The translations under genes and the position numbers were made by a program. The notes beneath the pieces were generated by a model. It was not told the origin of the DNA. It did not search any database and saw only the letters and a list, made by a program, of their open reading frames with translations. From Candidatus Pelagibacter sp. (lineage in GTDB: Bacteria > Pseudomonadota > Alphaproteobacteria > Pelagibacterales > Pelagibacteraceae): a stretch of 58,413 nucleotides of DNA. The DNA lies in assembly GCA_028099475.1 (NCBI GenBank), contig JAOHHF010000003.1, positions 1 through 58,413 on the forward strand, written 5' to 3'. This document shows positions 33,737 to 44,480 of this stretch, piece by piece (position 1 is the first letter of the stretch; every line of letters begins with the position of its first letter).

Positions 33737-34513
33737 TTGATATTCGAACTAGAAAATAAAAGTGTTCATGCATCAAATGCTGGACAAGAATTAGATCATA
33801 AAAAAGAAACTATTATTTTTCTTCATGGTAGTGGCCTTTCTCATATCGTTTGGTCTTTAGTTGAACAATTTTTTTCAAGCAAAAACTTTAATGTATTATC
33901 AATTGATTTGCCTGGACATGGTAATTCAGATGGTCCATGCCTTCACACAATTGAAGAGATTGCAGACTGGTTGGAAAAAGTATTTATTAAATTAAAATTA
34001 GAGAAAGTTATTTTGGTTGGTCACTCCCAAGGATGTTTGGAGATGCTTGAATACTCTAATAAATATAGAAGTAGATTGAAAAAATTAGTTTTTATGGGTG
34101 GATCTTATAAAATGCCTGTAAATAAAGACTTAATAGAGTTAGCGGAAAATAGGGATACGGATGCTGTCAAACTAATGATGAAGTGGTGTTATGAAGGCTC
34201 AAAAAAATTTATAGGTGGAAACCCTATAAAAAGAATAATCCAATCTCCAAGAGATATTAGTGAAATATTAGGAGTAGATCTTGTTGCCTGCAACAATTAT
34301 GTGAATGGCTCTAATGCTGTCAAAACAATTGATTGTCCTACGATGTTTGTCTTTGGCTCATTAGATAAAATGGTTAACGTTGAGATCGGAAAAAAATTTG
34401 CAAATATGGTTGATAAATCAACAACTCATATAATTGATGGGTGTGGTCACATGATTATGATTGAAAAAGCTTTTGAAATGCGAGAAAAGGTTTTGGAATT
34501 TTTACAAAAATGA
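33737..34513 (+). CDS. Alpha/beta hydrolase inside the DMSP cluster, unknown substrate
   Basis: This 258-residue cytoplasmic alpha/beta hydrolase has the HG oxyanion motif (FLHGSGLSH), the nucleophile elbow GHSQG with Ser97, a likely acid Asp210 (GSLDKMV) and the likely base His238 (CGHMIM). It starts at TTG (33737), supported by AGGA at 33727-33730, and its stop overlaps dmdA by 4 bases. It has no similarity to DmdD, the enoyl-CoA hydratase-type enzyme that completes the pathway in Ruegeria. Its position between dmdB and dmdA suggests a role in DMSP use, perhaps as a thioesterase on a methylthio-acyl-CoA, but this is unproven. Confidence 0.82.
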   Translation: MIFELENKSVHASNAGQELDHKKETIIFLHGSGLSHIVWSLVEQFFSSKNFNVLSIDLPGHGNSDGPCLHTIEEIADWLEKVFIKLKLEKVILVGHSQGCLEMLEYSNKYRSRLKKLVFMGGSYKMPVNKDLIELAENRDTDAVKLMMKWCYEGSKKFIGGNPIKRIIQSPRDISEILGVDLVACNNYVNGSNAVKTIDCPTMFVFGSLDKMVNVEIGKKFANMVDKSTTHIIDGCGHMIMIEKAFEMREKVLEFLQK

Positions 34514-35619
34514 AAAATTATTCAATAGCAAAATCTAGAAGACTTAGAAGTACCCCTTATACTTCTAGAATAGAAAAACAGGGTGTAACAGCTTATACAG
34601 TTTATAATCATATGCTTTTACCTGCTGCGTTTGGATCTATCGCAGACTCTTATGAGCATTTGAAAAAAGATGTTCAAGTTTGGGATGTAGCAGCTGAACG
34701 ACAAGTTGAAATTCAAGGAAAAGACTCTGCAAAACTTGTTCAATTAATGACGTGTAGAGATTTATCAAAATCAAAAATTGGCAGATGTTATTATTGTCCA
34801 ATTATTGATGATTCAGGAAATTTAGTTAATGATCCAGTAGTTTTAAAGTTAGCAGAAGATAAATGGTGGATATCAATTGCTGACTCAGATGTGATTTTTT
34901 TTGCAAAAGGTTTAGCATCTGGACATAAATTTGATGTTAAAATTATTGAACCAGTTGTTGATATTATTGCTGTTCAAGGTCCTAAATCTTTTGATTTAAT
35001 GGAGAAGGTATTTGGAAAAATAATTAAAGAATTAAAATTTTTTGGTTTTAATTATTTTGATTTTGAAGGAGCAAAACATTTAATTGCTAGATCTGGATGG
35101 TCTAAACAAGGGGGATTTGAGGTGTATGTTCAAAATACACAATCAGGACAGAGATTGTATGACCACCTATTTGAGGTTGGAGAAGAATTTAATGTTAAAC
35201 CAGGTTGCCCAAATTTAATTGAAAGAATTGAAAGTGGGCTGCTTTCGTACGGAAATGATTTTGATAACAATGACAATCCTCTTGAATGTGGTTTTGATCA
35301 ATATGTTTCATTAGATAGTGAAATCAATTTTTTAGGAAAAGAAGAACTAAAAAAAGTTAAATTAGAAGGAATTAAAAAAAAACTTATGGGTATTAAATTT
35401 GATGCCAAAGAAGTTAGTTTATCAGGATCATTAGATCTAAAAGATGATGGTGATAATATTATTGGAGAATTGAGGTCAGCATGCTATTCCCCACATTTTG
35501 GAAAAGTTATTGGTATAGCTATGATGAAAAAACCTCATTGGGAAGTATCTCAAAGTGTTAAAGCAGAGATAAACGGCAATATTTGCAATGGAAACGTTTG
35601 CGATTTACCTTTCATTTAG
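34510..35619 (+). CDS. dmdA: Dimethylsulfoniopropionate demethylase DmdA
   Basis: DmdA moves a methyl group from DMSP to tetrahydrofolate, giving 3-methylthiopropionate and 5-methyl-THF. The protein is 369 residues, the length of the known SAR11 enzyme. It is of the GcvT (aminomethyltransferase) fold and closely matches what I recall of Pelagibacter Dmd[17 protein letters not shown] start, [28 protein letters not shown] and [16 protein letters not shown]. Generic GcvT proteins lack this N-terminus. The start overlaps the hydrolase gene by 4 bases. It supplies reduced sulfur and one-carbon units, which fits the known need of SAR11 for reduced sulfur. Confidence 0.94.
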   Translation: MKNYSIAKSRRLRSTPYTSRIEKQGVTAYTVYNHMLLPAAFGSIADSYEHLKKDVQVWDVAAERQVEIQGKDSAKLVQLMTCRDLSKSKIGRCYYCPIIDDSGNLVNDPVVLKLAEDKWWISIADSDVIFFAKGLASGHKFDVKIIEPVVDIIAVQGPKSFDLMEKVFGKIIKELKFFGFNYFDFEGAKHLIARSGWSKQGGFEVYVQNTQSGQRLYDHLFEVGEEFNVKPGCPNLIERIESGLLSYGNDFDNNDNPLECGFDQYVSLDSEINFLGKEELKKVKLEGIKKKLMGIKFDAKEVSLSGSLDLKDDGDNIIGELRSACYSPHFGKVIGIAMMKKPHWEVSQSVKAEINGNICNGNVCDLPFI

Positions 35620-35638
35620 TATAAACTTTAACAAAATC

Positions 35639-36646
35639 ATGAATATAGCTATCGTTGGAGCCACTGGTAATGTTGGTAGAAAAATATTGGAAGTTCTAGA
35701 AAAGAAAGAACTAGCTATAGATAATTTATATTTATTAGCTTCATCTAGAAGTGCTGGATCTAAAATTAATTTTAATGGGAAAGAGAATGAGGTAATTGAT
35801 TTAGAGACTTTTGATTTTTCAAAAGTAAAAATTACTTTTTTTGCAGCTGGGGGAAAAATTTCAGAAGATTTTGCTGAAATTGCAGCTAAACATTCTTTGG
35901 TAATTGATAATTCAAGTTTTTACAGAATGGACCCAGATGTTCCTTTAATAGTGCCCCAGGTAAACTCAGACCATCTAAATGATATTAAAAAAAATATTAT
36001 TGCAAATCCAAATTGCTCAACAGCTCAACTAGTAATAGCACTAAAGCCGTTACATGATTTATTCAAGATTAAAAGAATAGTTGTTTCAACATATCAATCA
36101 GTTTCAGGAGGAGGCAAGGCTCCAATGGATGAATTGATAGAGCAAACGAAACAAGTTCTACAGAACAATAAAGTTGAGTCTAAAAATTTTACAAAACAAA
36201 TTGCATTTAATGCAATTCCTCACATAGATGTATTTGCAAATGATGGTTACACAAAAGAAGAACTTAAGATGACAAATGAAACAAAAAAGATTTTAGACAA
36301 TGATATAGATCTAACCGCTACTTGTGTAAGATTGCCCGTATTAGTCTCTCACTCAGAGGCGGTTAATATAGAATTTAAAAAACCTTTTACATTAGAAAAA
36401 GTTAGAGAAGCTTTAGATAATTTTGAAGGCTGTAAAGTAGTTGATGAACGAGCTGACGGAGGTTATTCAACACCCTTAGAGGCTGAGGGAAAAGACGAAA
36501 CTTTTATTTCAAGAATAAGAGAGGATAAGACGGTAACTAATGGTTTAAATTTGTGGATTGTATCAGATAATCTTTTAAGAGGTGCAGCCTTAAATGCAGT
36601 TGAGATTGCAGAAACATTAATTAAAAACAATTTTTATGGAAAATAA
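35639..36646 (+). CDS. asd: Aspartate-semialdehyde dehydrogenase
   Basis: This NADPH enzyme makes aspartate semialdehyde for lysine, threonine, methionine and diaminopimelate synthesis. The ATG at 35639 gives the usual MNIAIVGATGNVGRK start and 335 residues; a longer frame opening at 35588 inside dmdA is rejected. The catalytic Cys is in NPNCSTAQL, followed by YQSVSGGGKAPMDEL. It starts 19 bases after dmdA and overlaps sdhC by 11 bases. It also supports dapF further upstream. Confidence 0.95.
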   Translation: MNIAIVGATGNVGRKILEVLEKKELAIDNLYLLASSRSAGSKINFNGKENEVIDLETFDFSKVKITFFAAGGKISEDFAEIAAKHSLVIDNSSFYRMDPDVPLIVPQVNSDHLNDIKKNIIANPNCSTAQLVIALKPLHDLFKIKRIVVSTYQSVSGGGKAPMDELIEQTKQVLQNNKVESKNFTKQIAFNAIPHIDVFANDGYTKEELKMTNETKKILDNDIDLTATCVRLPVLVSHSEAVNIEFKKPFTLEKVREALDNFEGCKVVDERADGGYSTPLEAEGKDETFISRIREDKTVTNGLNLWIVSDNLLRGAALNAVEIAETLIKNNFYGK

Positions 36647-37019
36647 AAATCCATTATCTCCCCATATACAGATTTATAGATGGCACATCTCATCTCTAGT
36701 GTCTATTTCTCACCGAATAACAGGAATTATTAACGTCATTGCGATAACGCTAATTTGTATTTGGGTTTCTTTATTAGTTCTAGGAGATGTGAACTACAAC
36801 TCTATCAATCAATTTCTAAATTCTTTTTTTGGCAAATTTATTATATTGGGATTAGTTTGGTCTTTTAGTTTTCAAATGCTTAGTGAGATCAGACATTTAT
36901 TAATGGATATGGGTTATGGTTTTGAATTACAAACATCTCGCCTATCAGGTCTTATGGTTATTTTTGGATCATTTCTATTAACTATTCTGATTTATTTAAT
37001 AGGTAAAAATTTTATTTAA
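36636..37019 (+). CDS. sdhC: Succinate dehydrogenase cytochrome b556 subunit
   Basis: This is one of two membrane anchors of complex II and helps bind heme b and quinone. The 127-residue protein has three membrane segments, the N-terminal SPHIQIYRWHISSLVSISHRITG signature region (start of the motif given) and the probable heme His in EIRHLLMDMG. It overlaps asd by 11 bases and precedes sdhD by 1 base. Confidence 0.93.
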   Translation: MENKNPLSPHIQIYRWHISSLVSISHRITGIINVIAITLICIWVSLLVLGDVNYNSINQFLNSFFGKFIILGLVWSFSFQMLSEIRHLLMDMGYGFELQTSRLSGLMVIFGSFLLTILIYLIGKNFI

Positions 37020-37020
37020 T

Positions 37021-37347
37021 ATGAATTTAGCTACAAAAAAATGGATATTCCTTAAGATCTCATCGGTAATTTTATTACCTTTGATGTTTTGGTTTATTAT
37101 TAATTTTGTAAAAATTTATGATAATGACTATTTAGATGTTGTAAAATTTTTTACTAACCCAGTCTCTAAGTTTTTATTTAGCTTATTTATTATTTTTGCT
37201 TATTTTTTTTCCTCACTAACCATAAGTGAGGTTTTTGAAGACTATATTACTGATGATAAAATCAAATATGTCGCAAACAGACTATTATTTATTTCTGCTA
37301 TAATCATTCCATTATTAACAATTATTTTTTTATTTAATCTTAACTAA
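37021..37347 (+). CDS. sdhD: Succinate dehydrogenase membrane anchor subunit
   Basis: This 108-residue hydrophobic protein has three membrane segments and lies between sdhC and sdhA, which identifies it as the second anchor of complex II. Sequence conservation in SdhD is low, so the call rests mostly on size, topology and position; the stretch [13 protein letters not shown] near the third helix fits the family. Its stop overlaps the sdhA start by one base. Confidence 0.88.
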   Translation: MNLATKKWIFLKISSVILLPLMFWFIINFVKIYDNDYLDVVKFFTNPVSKFLFSLFIIFAYFFSSLTISEVFEDYITDDKIKYVANRLLFISAIIIPLLTIIFLFNLN

Positions 37348-39122
37348 TGAGTTCTTATAAAATTATTGATCATGAATATGACGTTGTTGTTCTTGGAGCA
37401 GGTGGATCTGGTTTAAGAGCTGCAGTAGGTTTAAGTGAGGCTGGATTAAAAACAGCATGTATTTCAAAAGTTTTTCCAACTAGAAGTCATACTTCAGCTG
37501 CTCAAGGTGGAATTTCAGCTGCATTAGGTAATATGGGCGAAGATGACTGGAGATGGCACATGTATGATACTGTTAAAGGTGCTGATTGGTTAGGGGATCA
37601 AGATAGTATCGAATATTTATGTAAAGAAGCTCCAAAAGCAGTAATTGAATTAGAAAAATATGGTGTACCATTTAGCAGAACTGAAGAGGGAAAGATTTAT
37701 CAAAGACCTTTTGGAGGGATGACAAAAAATTATGGAAATGGCATAGTCCAAAGAACTTGTGCAGCAGCAGATAGAACAGGTCACGCAATACTTCACACAC
37801 TTTATGGACAAGCTTTAAAACATAATACAGAATTTTTTATAGAATATTTTGCTCTAGATTTATTAATGAAAGATGGTGAGTGCAAAGGTTTGATTGCCTG
37901 GAATTTAAATGATGGAACGATACATAGATTTAGAGCTCATACAGTTATAATTGCAACAGGAGGTTATGGAAAAGTTTATTATTCAGCAACCTCTGCTCAT
38001 ACTTGTACAGGTGATGGTAATGCAATGGTATTGAGAGCTGGATTGCCTTTGCAAGATATGGAATTTGTACAATTTCATCCAACTGGAATATATGGTCATG
38101 GTACTTTAATAACAGAAGGAGCTAGAGGTGAAGGAGGTTACCTTACAAATTCTAAAGGGGAGAGATTTATGGAAAGATATGCCCCAAATGCAAAAGATCT
38201 AGCATCAAGAGATGTAGTTAGTAGGTCAATGTCAATTGAGATTAATGAAGGAAGAGGAGTTGGAAAAGATCAAGATCATGTCCATCTAAACTTAAGTCAT
38301 TTAGATAAAGAAATTATTGAAAGCAGATTGCCAGGAATTACTGATGCTGCAAGATTATTTGCGAATGTTGATGTTACTAAAGAACCAATTCCTGTAGTAC
38401 CAACTGTTCACTATAATATGGGAGGTATTCCAACAAATTATAAAGGAGAAGTTCTGACAGTGAATGGTTCTGAAAAAACAGTGCCAGGACTAATGGCAAT
38501 TGGTGAGGCAGCATGTGTTTCAGTTCATGGAGCTAATAGATTAGGTTCTAACTCTTTAATTGACTTAGTTGTTTTTGGAAGAGCAGCAGCAAAAAGAGCT
38601 TCTGAATTAGTTAAACCAGGAACACCCCATGAAGAAATTAGTGAGAATGAAACACAAAAATGCATTGATAGATTTGATAAAATTAGAAATGCAAATGGAG
38701 ATACAGGCACAGCTGAATTAAGACTGGAAATGCAGAAGACGATGCAATCTAAATGTGCTGTTTTTAGAACAGAAAAAACTCTAAAAGAAGGGGTTGAAGA
38801 AATTCGAAAAACTTATGATGGATTAGAATCTATATCAGTAAAAGATAAGTCTTTAGTATTTAATACTGATTTAGTAGAAACTTTAGAGTTTGATAATTTA
38901 ATTAGACAAGCTGTAGTGACAGTAGACTCTGCATTTAATAGAAAAGAAAGTAGAGGAGCACATGCTAGAGAAGATTTTCCTAAAAGAGATGATGAAAAAT
39001 TTATGCAACATACTCTTGCTTGGTGTGATGGCAAAAATACGAAAATTAGTTACAGAGAGGTGCATAAATCTACTTTGACAAATGAAGTACAATATTTTCC
39101 TCCACAAGAACGAGTTTATTAA
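37347..39122 (+). CDS. sdhA: Succinate dehydrogenase flavoprotein subunit
   Basis: This is the catalytic subunit of complex II, oxidising succinate to fumarate with covalently bound FAD. The 591-residue protein has the dinucleotide motif [13 protein letters not shown], the FAD-linked His in [11 protein letters not shown], the catalytic region [10 protein letters not shown] and [13 protein letters not shown]. Start and stop both overlap neighbours by one base, showing a tightly coupled sdhCDAB unit. Confidence 0.97.
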   Translation: MSSYKIIDHEYDVVVLGAGGSGLRAAVGLSEAGLKTACISKVFPTRSHTSAAQGGISAALGNMGEDDWRWHMYDTVKGADWLGDQDSIEYLCKEAPKAVIELEKYGVPFSRTEEGKIYQRPFGGMTKNYGNGIVQRTCAAADRTGHAILHTLYGQALKHNTEFFIEYFALDLLMKDGECKGLIAWNLNDGTIHRFRAHTVIIATGGYGKVYYSATSAHTCTGDGNAMVLRAGLPLQDMEFVQFHPTGIYGHGTLITEGARGEGGYLTNSKGERFMERYAPNAKDLASRDVVSRSMSIEINEGRGVGKDQDHVHLNLSHLDKEIIESRLPGITDAARLFANVDVTKEPIPVVPTVHYNMGGIPTNYKGEVLTVNGSEKTVPGLMAIGEAACVSVHGANRLGSNSLIDLVVFGRAAAKRASELVKPGTPHEEISENETQKCIDRFDKIRNANGDTGTAELRLEMQKTMQSKCAVFRTEKTLKEGVEEIRKTYDGLESISVKDKSLVFNTDLVETLEFDNLIRQAVVTVDSAFNRKESRGAHAREDFPKRDDEKFMQHTLAWCDGKNTKISYREVHKSTLTNEVQYFPPQERVY

Positions 39123-39901
39123 TGGTGCAAATAAATTTACCTAAAGATTCTGAAGTAACAAAAGGTAAATATTATCAAGACAAAACTGGTTCAAAAAATA
39201 TAAGAAAAGTTAACGTTTATAGATGGGACCCTTCTACAGGAGAAAATCCTAGGTTAGATACCTATGAAGTGGATATGGATAATTGTCCTTCAAAAGTTTT
39301 AGATATTTTAAATAAAATTAAGAATGAAATTGATCCAACATTAGCTTATCGAAGATCCTGTGCACACGGAGTTTGTGGATCTTGCGCTATGAACATGGGA
39401 GGCAAAAATGGCCTTGCATGTACCATGCCTCACGCTGAGATTGATGGTGATATAGATATTTATCCATTACCACATTTAAAAGTTAAAAGAGATTTAATTG
39501 GTGACTTAGATGGACTTTATAAACAATATCAATCTATTGAGCCTTGGTTAAAAAATAATTCGACCAAAGAAAAAACTGAAATAGTACAATCAAAAGAAGA
39601 AAGAGCTAAACTTGACGGTGCTTATGAGTGCATTATGTGTGCATGTTGTTCAACATCTTGCCCGAGTTATTGGTGGAATGGAGACAAATACTTAGGTCCT
39701 GCAGTTCTTCTTCAAGCTTATAGATGGATCATTGATAGTAGAGACGAAGAAAGAAAAGCTAGATTAAAAAAAGTTGCAGATGAATTAAAACTTTACAGAT
39801 GCCATACCATTCTAAATTGTACAAATGCTTGTCCAAAAGGCTTGAATCCAGCAAAAGCAATTGCAGAAATTAAAAAAATGATTGCTACAGCTAATGTTTA
39901 A
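39122..39901 (+). CDS. sdhB: Succinate dehydrogenase iron-sulfur subunit
   Basis: This subunit carries electrons from FAD to quinone through three Fe-S clusters. The 2Fe-2S ligands lie in [16 protein letters not shown] and GLACT, the 4Fe-4S ligands in [15 protein letters not shown], and the 3Fe-4S region in [17 protein letters not shown]. At 259 residues it is full length. A 39-base gap with no notable signal separates it from the next gene. Confidence 0.97.
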   Translation: MVQINLPKDSEVTKGKYYQDKTGSKNIRKVNVYRWDPSTGENPRLDTYEVDMDNCPSKVLDILNKIKNEIDPTLAYRRSCAHGVCGSCAMNMGGKNGLACTMPHAEIDGDIDIYPLPHLKVKRDLIGDLDGLYKQYQSIEPWLKNNSTKEKTEIVQSKEERAKLDGAYECIMCACCSTSCPSYWWNGDKYLGPAVLLQAYRWIIDSRDEERKARLKKVADELKLYRCHTILNCTNACPKGLNPAKAIAEIKKMIATANV

Positions 39902-39940
39902 ATAGACTAACAAGCATTTTTGATTTAAAAGACCGTATTC

Positions 39941-41434
39941 ATGAAATTAATAGAGCACTTCGTATGTGGAAAAATTATTCCTGGTTCATCAGATAAAAAA
40001 GGTAAGGTTTACAACCCAGCAACTGGCGAACAAGAGTCAGAAGTGAGACTTGCTTCAAAATCAGATTTAGATCAAGCGGTTGAAGTTGCAAAAAAAGCTT
40101 TTGAAACTTGGTCATTAAAACCCTCCCTTCAAAGAGCAAGAGTAATGTTTAAATTTAAAGAATTAATTGAAAAAAATTCTGATGAACTTACAAAGTTAAT
40201 AGTTTCGGAACATGGTAAAGTTTATGACGATGCACAAGGCTCATTAACAAGAGGATTAGAGGTAGTTGAATTTGCTTGTGGAATTCCTCACTTATTAAAA
40301 GGTGAGTTTTCAGAAAATGTGGGAACTAACGTTGATAGCTGGTCAATGAGACAACCATTGGGAGTAGTGGCTGGAATTACACCTTTTAACTTTCCAGCAA
40401 TGGTTCCAATGTGGATGTTTCCAATAGCTATAGCATGTGGAAATACTTTTATACTCAAGCCTTCAGAAAAAGATCCTTCATGTGCAATTAAATTAGCGCA
40501 ATTACTTAAAGAAGCGGGACTTCCAGATGGTGTATTTAATGTTATTAATGGAGATAAAGAGTCGGTTGATGCAATACTAGAAAACAAAGATGTAAAAGCA
40601 GTAAGCTTTGTAGGATCAACACCAATTGCCAAATATATTTACGAAAATTCAGCTAAAAATGAAAAAAGAGTTCAGGCACTGGGAGGAGCAAAAAACCATT
40701 TAGTAGTTATGCCTGACTGTGATTTAGATGGAGCTGTAAATGGATTAATGGGTGCAGCGTATGGCTCAGCTGGTGAAAGATGCATGGCTCAATCTGTTGC
40801 AGTGGCTGTAGGAGATATAGGTGATGAGTTAGTTTCAAGATTATCAAAAAAAGCTGAAGCTCTAAAAGTTGGTCCAGGTATGGATAAAACTTCAGAAATG
40901 GGACCACTAGTTACTAAGGAACATTTAGAAAAAGTTAAAAGCTATGTAGACCTTGGTGTTGAAGAAGGAGCAAAACTAGTTGTAGATGGAAGAAACTTAA
41001 AACTCCAAGGTTATGAAAATGGTTTTTATATTGGTGGTTGTTTGTTTGATCATGTTTCAAAAGATATGAGAGTTTATAAAGAGGAAATATTTGGCCCAGT
41101 TCTATCAGTTATAAGAGTAAAAACTTTTGAAGATGCAGCTAAATTAATTAATGATCATGAGTATGGAAATGGTGTAAGTATTTACACAAGGGACGGCGAT
41201 GTGGGTAGAACTTTCGCAAGTAAAATTCAAGTAGGTATGGTTGGTATTAATGTCCCAATTCCAGTTCCAATGGCATTTCATAGTTTTGGAGGATGGAAAA
41301 GATCTTTATTTGGAGATAGTGCAATGCACGGTATGGAAGGAATAAAATTTTATACAAAATTAAAAACAGTAACATCAAGATGGCCATCAGGTATTCGTTC
41401 AAATGCGGAATTTGTAATGCCAACAATGAAATAA
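39941..41434 (+). CDS. mmsA: CoA-acylating methylmalonate-semialdehyde dehydrogenase
   Basis: This 497-residue aldehyde dehydrogenase converts methylmalonate or malonate semialdehyde plus CoA and NAD to propionyl-CoA or acetyl-CoA. It fits the MmsA subgroup (VAGITPFNFPAMVPMWMFP, QALGGAKNHLVVMPD) with the catalytic Cys in GSAGERCMAQS. It lies between sdhB and mdh, an unusual place, in the same direction. It may serve valine, beta-alanine, inositol or C3 acid breakdown. In SAR11 it may also handle C3 products related to DMSP, but that is inference. Confidence 0.88.
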   Translation: MKLIEHFVCGKIIPGSSDKKGKVYNPATGEQESEVRLASKSDLDQAVEVAKKAFETWSLKPSLQRARVMFKFKELIEKNSDELTKLIVSEHGKVYDDAQGSLTRGLEVVEFACGIPHLLKGEFSENVGTNVDSWSMRQPLGVVAGITPFNFPAMVPMWMFPIAIACGNTFILKPSEKDPSCAIKLAQLLKEAGLPDGVFNVINGDKESVDAILENKDVKAVSFVGSTPIAKYIYENSAKNEKRVQALGGAKNHLVVMPDCDLDGAVNGLMGAAYGSAGERCMAQSVAVAVGDIGDELVSRLSKKAEALKVGPGMDKTSEMGPLVTKEHLEKVKSYVDLGVEEGAKLVVDGRNLKLQGYENGFYIGGCLFDHVSKDMRVYKEEIFGPVLSVIRVKTFEDAAKLINDHEYGNGVSIYTRDGDVGRTFASKIQVGMVGINVPIPVPMAFHSFGGWKRSLFGDSAMHGMEGIKFYTKLKTVTSRWPSGIRSNAEFVMPTMK

Positions 41435-42406
<972 letters not shown>

Positions 42407-42408
42407 TA

Positions 42409-43569
42409 ATGAATATTCACGAACACCAAGCAAAACAAATCTTAAAGAAATATGGTGCAACTGTACCAGAGGGTGTCTTTGCACTTTCTGTTGATGAATT
42501 AGTAGAGAAAGCAAAATCATTAAATACAAAAAAATATGTTCTAAAAGCTCAAATCCATGCAGGTGGAAGAGGAAAAGCTGGAGGTGTAAAAATTTTAGAC
42601 ACTATTGAAGAATTAAATGAAGCAGCAAAAGAGATGATGGGAAAAACTTTAGTTACTCATCAAACAGGTCCTGAGGGAAGAGAAGTAAAGAGATTGTATG
42701 TTGAAGAGTCATCAAACATAGACAAAGAGTTTTATTTATCTTGTTTAGTCGACAGAGCTAGTTCAAAAATAGCCTTTATATCTAGTGATCAGGGTGGAAT
42801 GGATATTGAAGAAGTAGCAAGTAGTACACCAGAAAAAATAATCACAACTAAAGTTGATATAAATAATGAAATTTCGGACAAAGATTGCGAGGAGATAGTT
42901 AAGATCTTTAGCTTAAGCGATGGCTCAAAAATACAAGCAATTTCGCTAATAAAATCAATTTATCAAATGTTTTTAAGCACTGATGCAAATATGGTTGAAG
43001 TTAATCCACTAATTTTAACTAAAGAAGAAAAAATAATTTGTTTGGACGCAAAAGTAAATTTTGATTCTAACGCTTTATTTAGACATCCAGAAATTGTTGA
43101 ACTAAGAGATTTAAATGAAGAAGATCCAACAGAAATAGAAGCAAGCAAGCATGATTTAGCTTACATTAAGTTAGATGGAAGCATTGGTTGTATGGTTAAT
43201 GGTGCAGGATTAGCTATGGCAACTATGGATATAATTAAATTATATGGAAAAGAACCAGCTAATTTTTTAGATGTTGGTGGTGGAGCGTCAAAAGAGAAAG
43301 TATCTGCTGCTCTAAAGATAATTCTATCAGATAAAAATGTTAAAGGAATTTTAGTAAATATTTTTGGTGGAATAATGAGATGTGATGTTCTTGCTCAAGG
43401 AGTTGTTGATGCGGCTAAAGAAATAAATATTAGCGTTCCATTGGTTGTAAGACTTGCAGGAACAAATTTCAAAGAAGGAAAAGAAATATTAGACAGCTCA
43501 GGATTAAAACTAATATCTGCTGAAAATTTAGATGATGCTGCAAAAAAAATTGTTGAAGCAATAAAATAA
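42409..43569 (+). CDS. sucC: Succinyl-CoA synthetase beta subunit
   Basis: With SucD it converts succinyl-CoA to succinate with ATP or GTP formation. The 386-residue protein has the ATP-grasp N-terminal region ([31 protein letters not shown]), the metal-binding EVNPLI and the [12 protein letters not shown] stretch. It stands between mdh and sucD with 2-base and 1-base gaps. Confidence 0.96.
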   Translation: MNIHEHQAKQILKKYGATVPEGVFALSVDELVEKAKSLNTKKYVLKAQIHAGGRGKAGGVKILDTIEELNEAAKEMMGKTLVTHQTGPEGREVKRLYVEESSNIDKEFYLSCLVDRASSKIAFISSDQGGMDIEEVASSTPEKIITTKVDINNEISDKDCEEIVKIFSLSDGSKIQAISLIKSIYQMFLSTDANMVEVNPLILTKEEKIICLDAKVNFDSNALFRHPEIVELRDLNEEDPTEIEASKHDLAYIKLDGSIGCMVNGAGLAMATMDIIKLYGKEPANFLDVGGGASKEKVSAALKIILSDKNVKGILVNIFGGIMRCDVLAQGVVDAAKEINISVPLVVRLAGTNFKEGKEILDSSGLKLISAENLDDAAKKIVEAIK

Positions 43570-43570
43570 T

Positions 43571-44446
43571 ATGTCTGTTTTAGTGAATAAAAATACAAAA
43601 GTAATCTGCCAAGGTTTCACTGGTGCTCATGGTACTTTTCATTCTGAACAAGCAATAAAATATGGGACCAATTTAGTGGGTGGAGTAACTCCCAAAAAAG
43701 GTGGTCAAAAACATTTAGATCGACCTGTCTTCAATAGTGTTATGGAGGCAAAAAAAAGTGTTGGTGCAGATGCAACAATGATTTATGTGCCTGCTAAATT
43801 TGCAGCGGCAGCCATTATTGAAGCTATAGAAGCCTCAGTAGAATTAATTGTTTGTATTACAGAAGGCATCCCAGTTCAGGATATGCTTAAAGTTAGACAA
43901 AAATTAAATGGTTCAAAAAGTAGATTGATTGGACCAAATTGCCCAGGAATAATTACTCCAGATGAATGTAAAATTGGAATTATGCCAGGAAACATACATA
44001 AAAGAGGATCAGTTGGTATTGTATCTAGATCTGGAACTCTAACTTATGAAGCGGTTGCACAAACGACTGAGAATGGCTTAGGACAATCAACTTGTATTGG
44101 TATTGGGGGTGATCCAATTAATGGAACAAACTTTATTGATTGTTTAGATTTATTTTTAAATGATGAAGAAACAGAATCTATTTTAATGATAGGGGAAATT
44201 GGAGGCACAGCAGAAGAAGAAGCTGCAGAGTTTGTTAAAAATCACAAAATTAAAAAACCAATTGTTGGTTTTATTGCTGGAATTACTGCTCCTCCAGGAC
44301 GTAGAATGGGTCATGCAGGGGCTATCATCTCAGGAGGAAAAGGTGGTGCTGAAGATAAGATTAAGAAAATGGAAGAATCGGGCATTACTGTCGCTAAATC
44401 GCCATCAATAATTGGAAAAACTTTATTTAATAAATTGTCAAATTGA
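43571..44446 (+). CDS. sucD: Succinyl-CoA synthetase alpha subunit
   Basis: This subunit binds CoA and carries the phosphorylated His. The 291-residue protein shows the CoA-binding [32 protein letters not shown] and the active-site His in [17 protein letters not shown]. It starts 1 base after sucC. The 34-base gap before sucA contains a small hairpin. Confidence 0.96.
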   Translation: MSVLVNKNTKVICQGFTGAHGTFHSEQAIKYGTNLVGGVTPKKGGQKHLDRPVFNSVMEAKKSVGADATMIYVPAKFAAAAIIEAIEASVELIVCITEGIPVQDMLKVRQKLNGSKSRLIGPNCPGIITPDECKIGIMPGNIHKRGSVGIVSRSGTLTYEAVAQTTENGLGQSTCIGIGGDPINGTNFIDCLDLFLNDEETESILMIGEIGGTAEEEAAEFVKNHKIKKPIVGFIAGITAPPGRRMGHAGAIISGGKGGAEDKIKKMEESGITVAKSPSIIGKTLFNKLSN

Positions 44447-44450
44447 AAAA

Positions 44451-44471
44451 TAATATAAGAGGATTATATTA
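44451..44471 (+). other. Small AT hairpin with a GAGGA loop before sucA
   Basis: TAATATAA (44451-44458) pairs exactly with TTATATTA (44464-44471), leaving the ribosome-site-like GAGGA in the loop. The sucA ATG is at 44481, so the GAGGA is 17 bases away, too far for normal initiation unless the structure brings it closer. The stem is weak, being all A and T. Confidence 0.35.
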
Positions 44472-44480
44472 AATAAATAG

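Noticed and set aside
35588..35638. A longer asd protein starting inside dmdA
   Set aside because: The extra 17 residues are not part of the family; ATG at 35639 gives the conserved dinucleotide-binding start.
39902..39940. A promoter or small RNA between sdhB and mmsA
   Set aside because: The 39 bases show no convincing -35/-10 pair and no stable hairpin.
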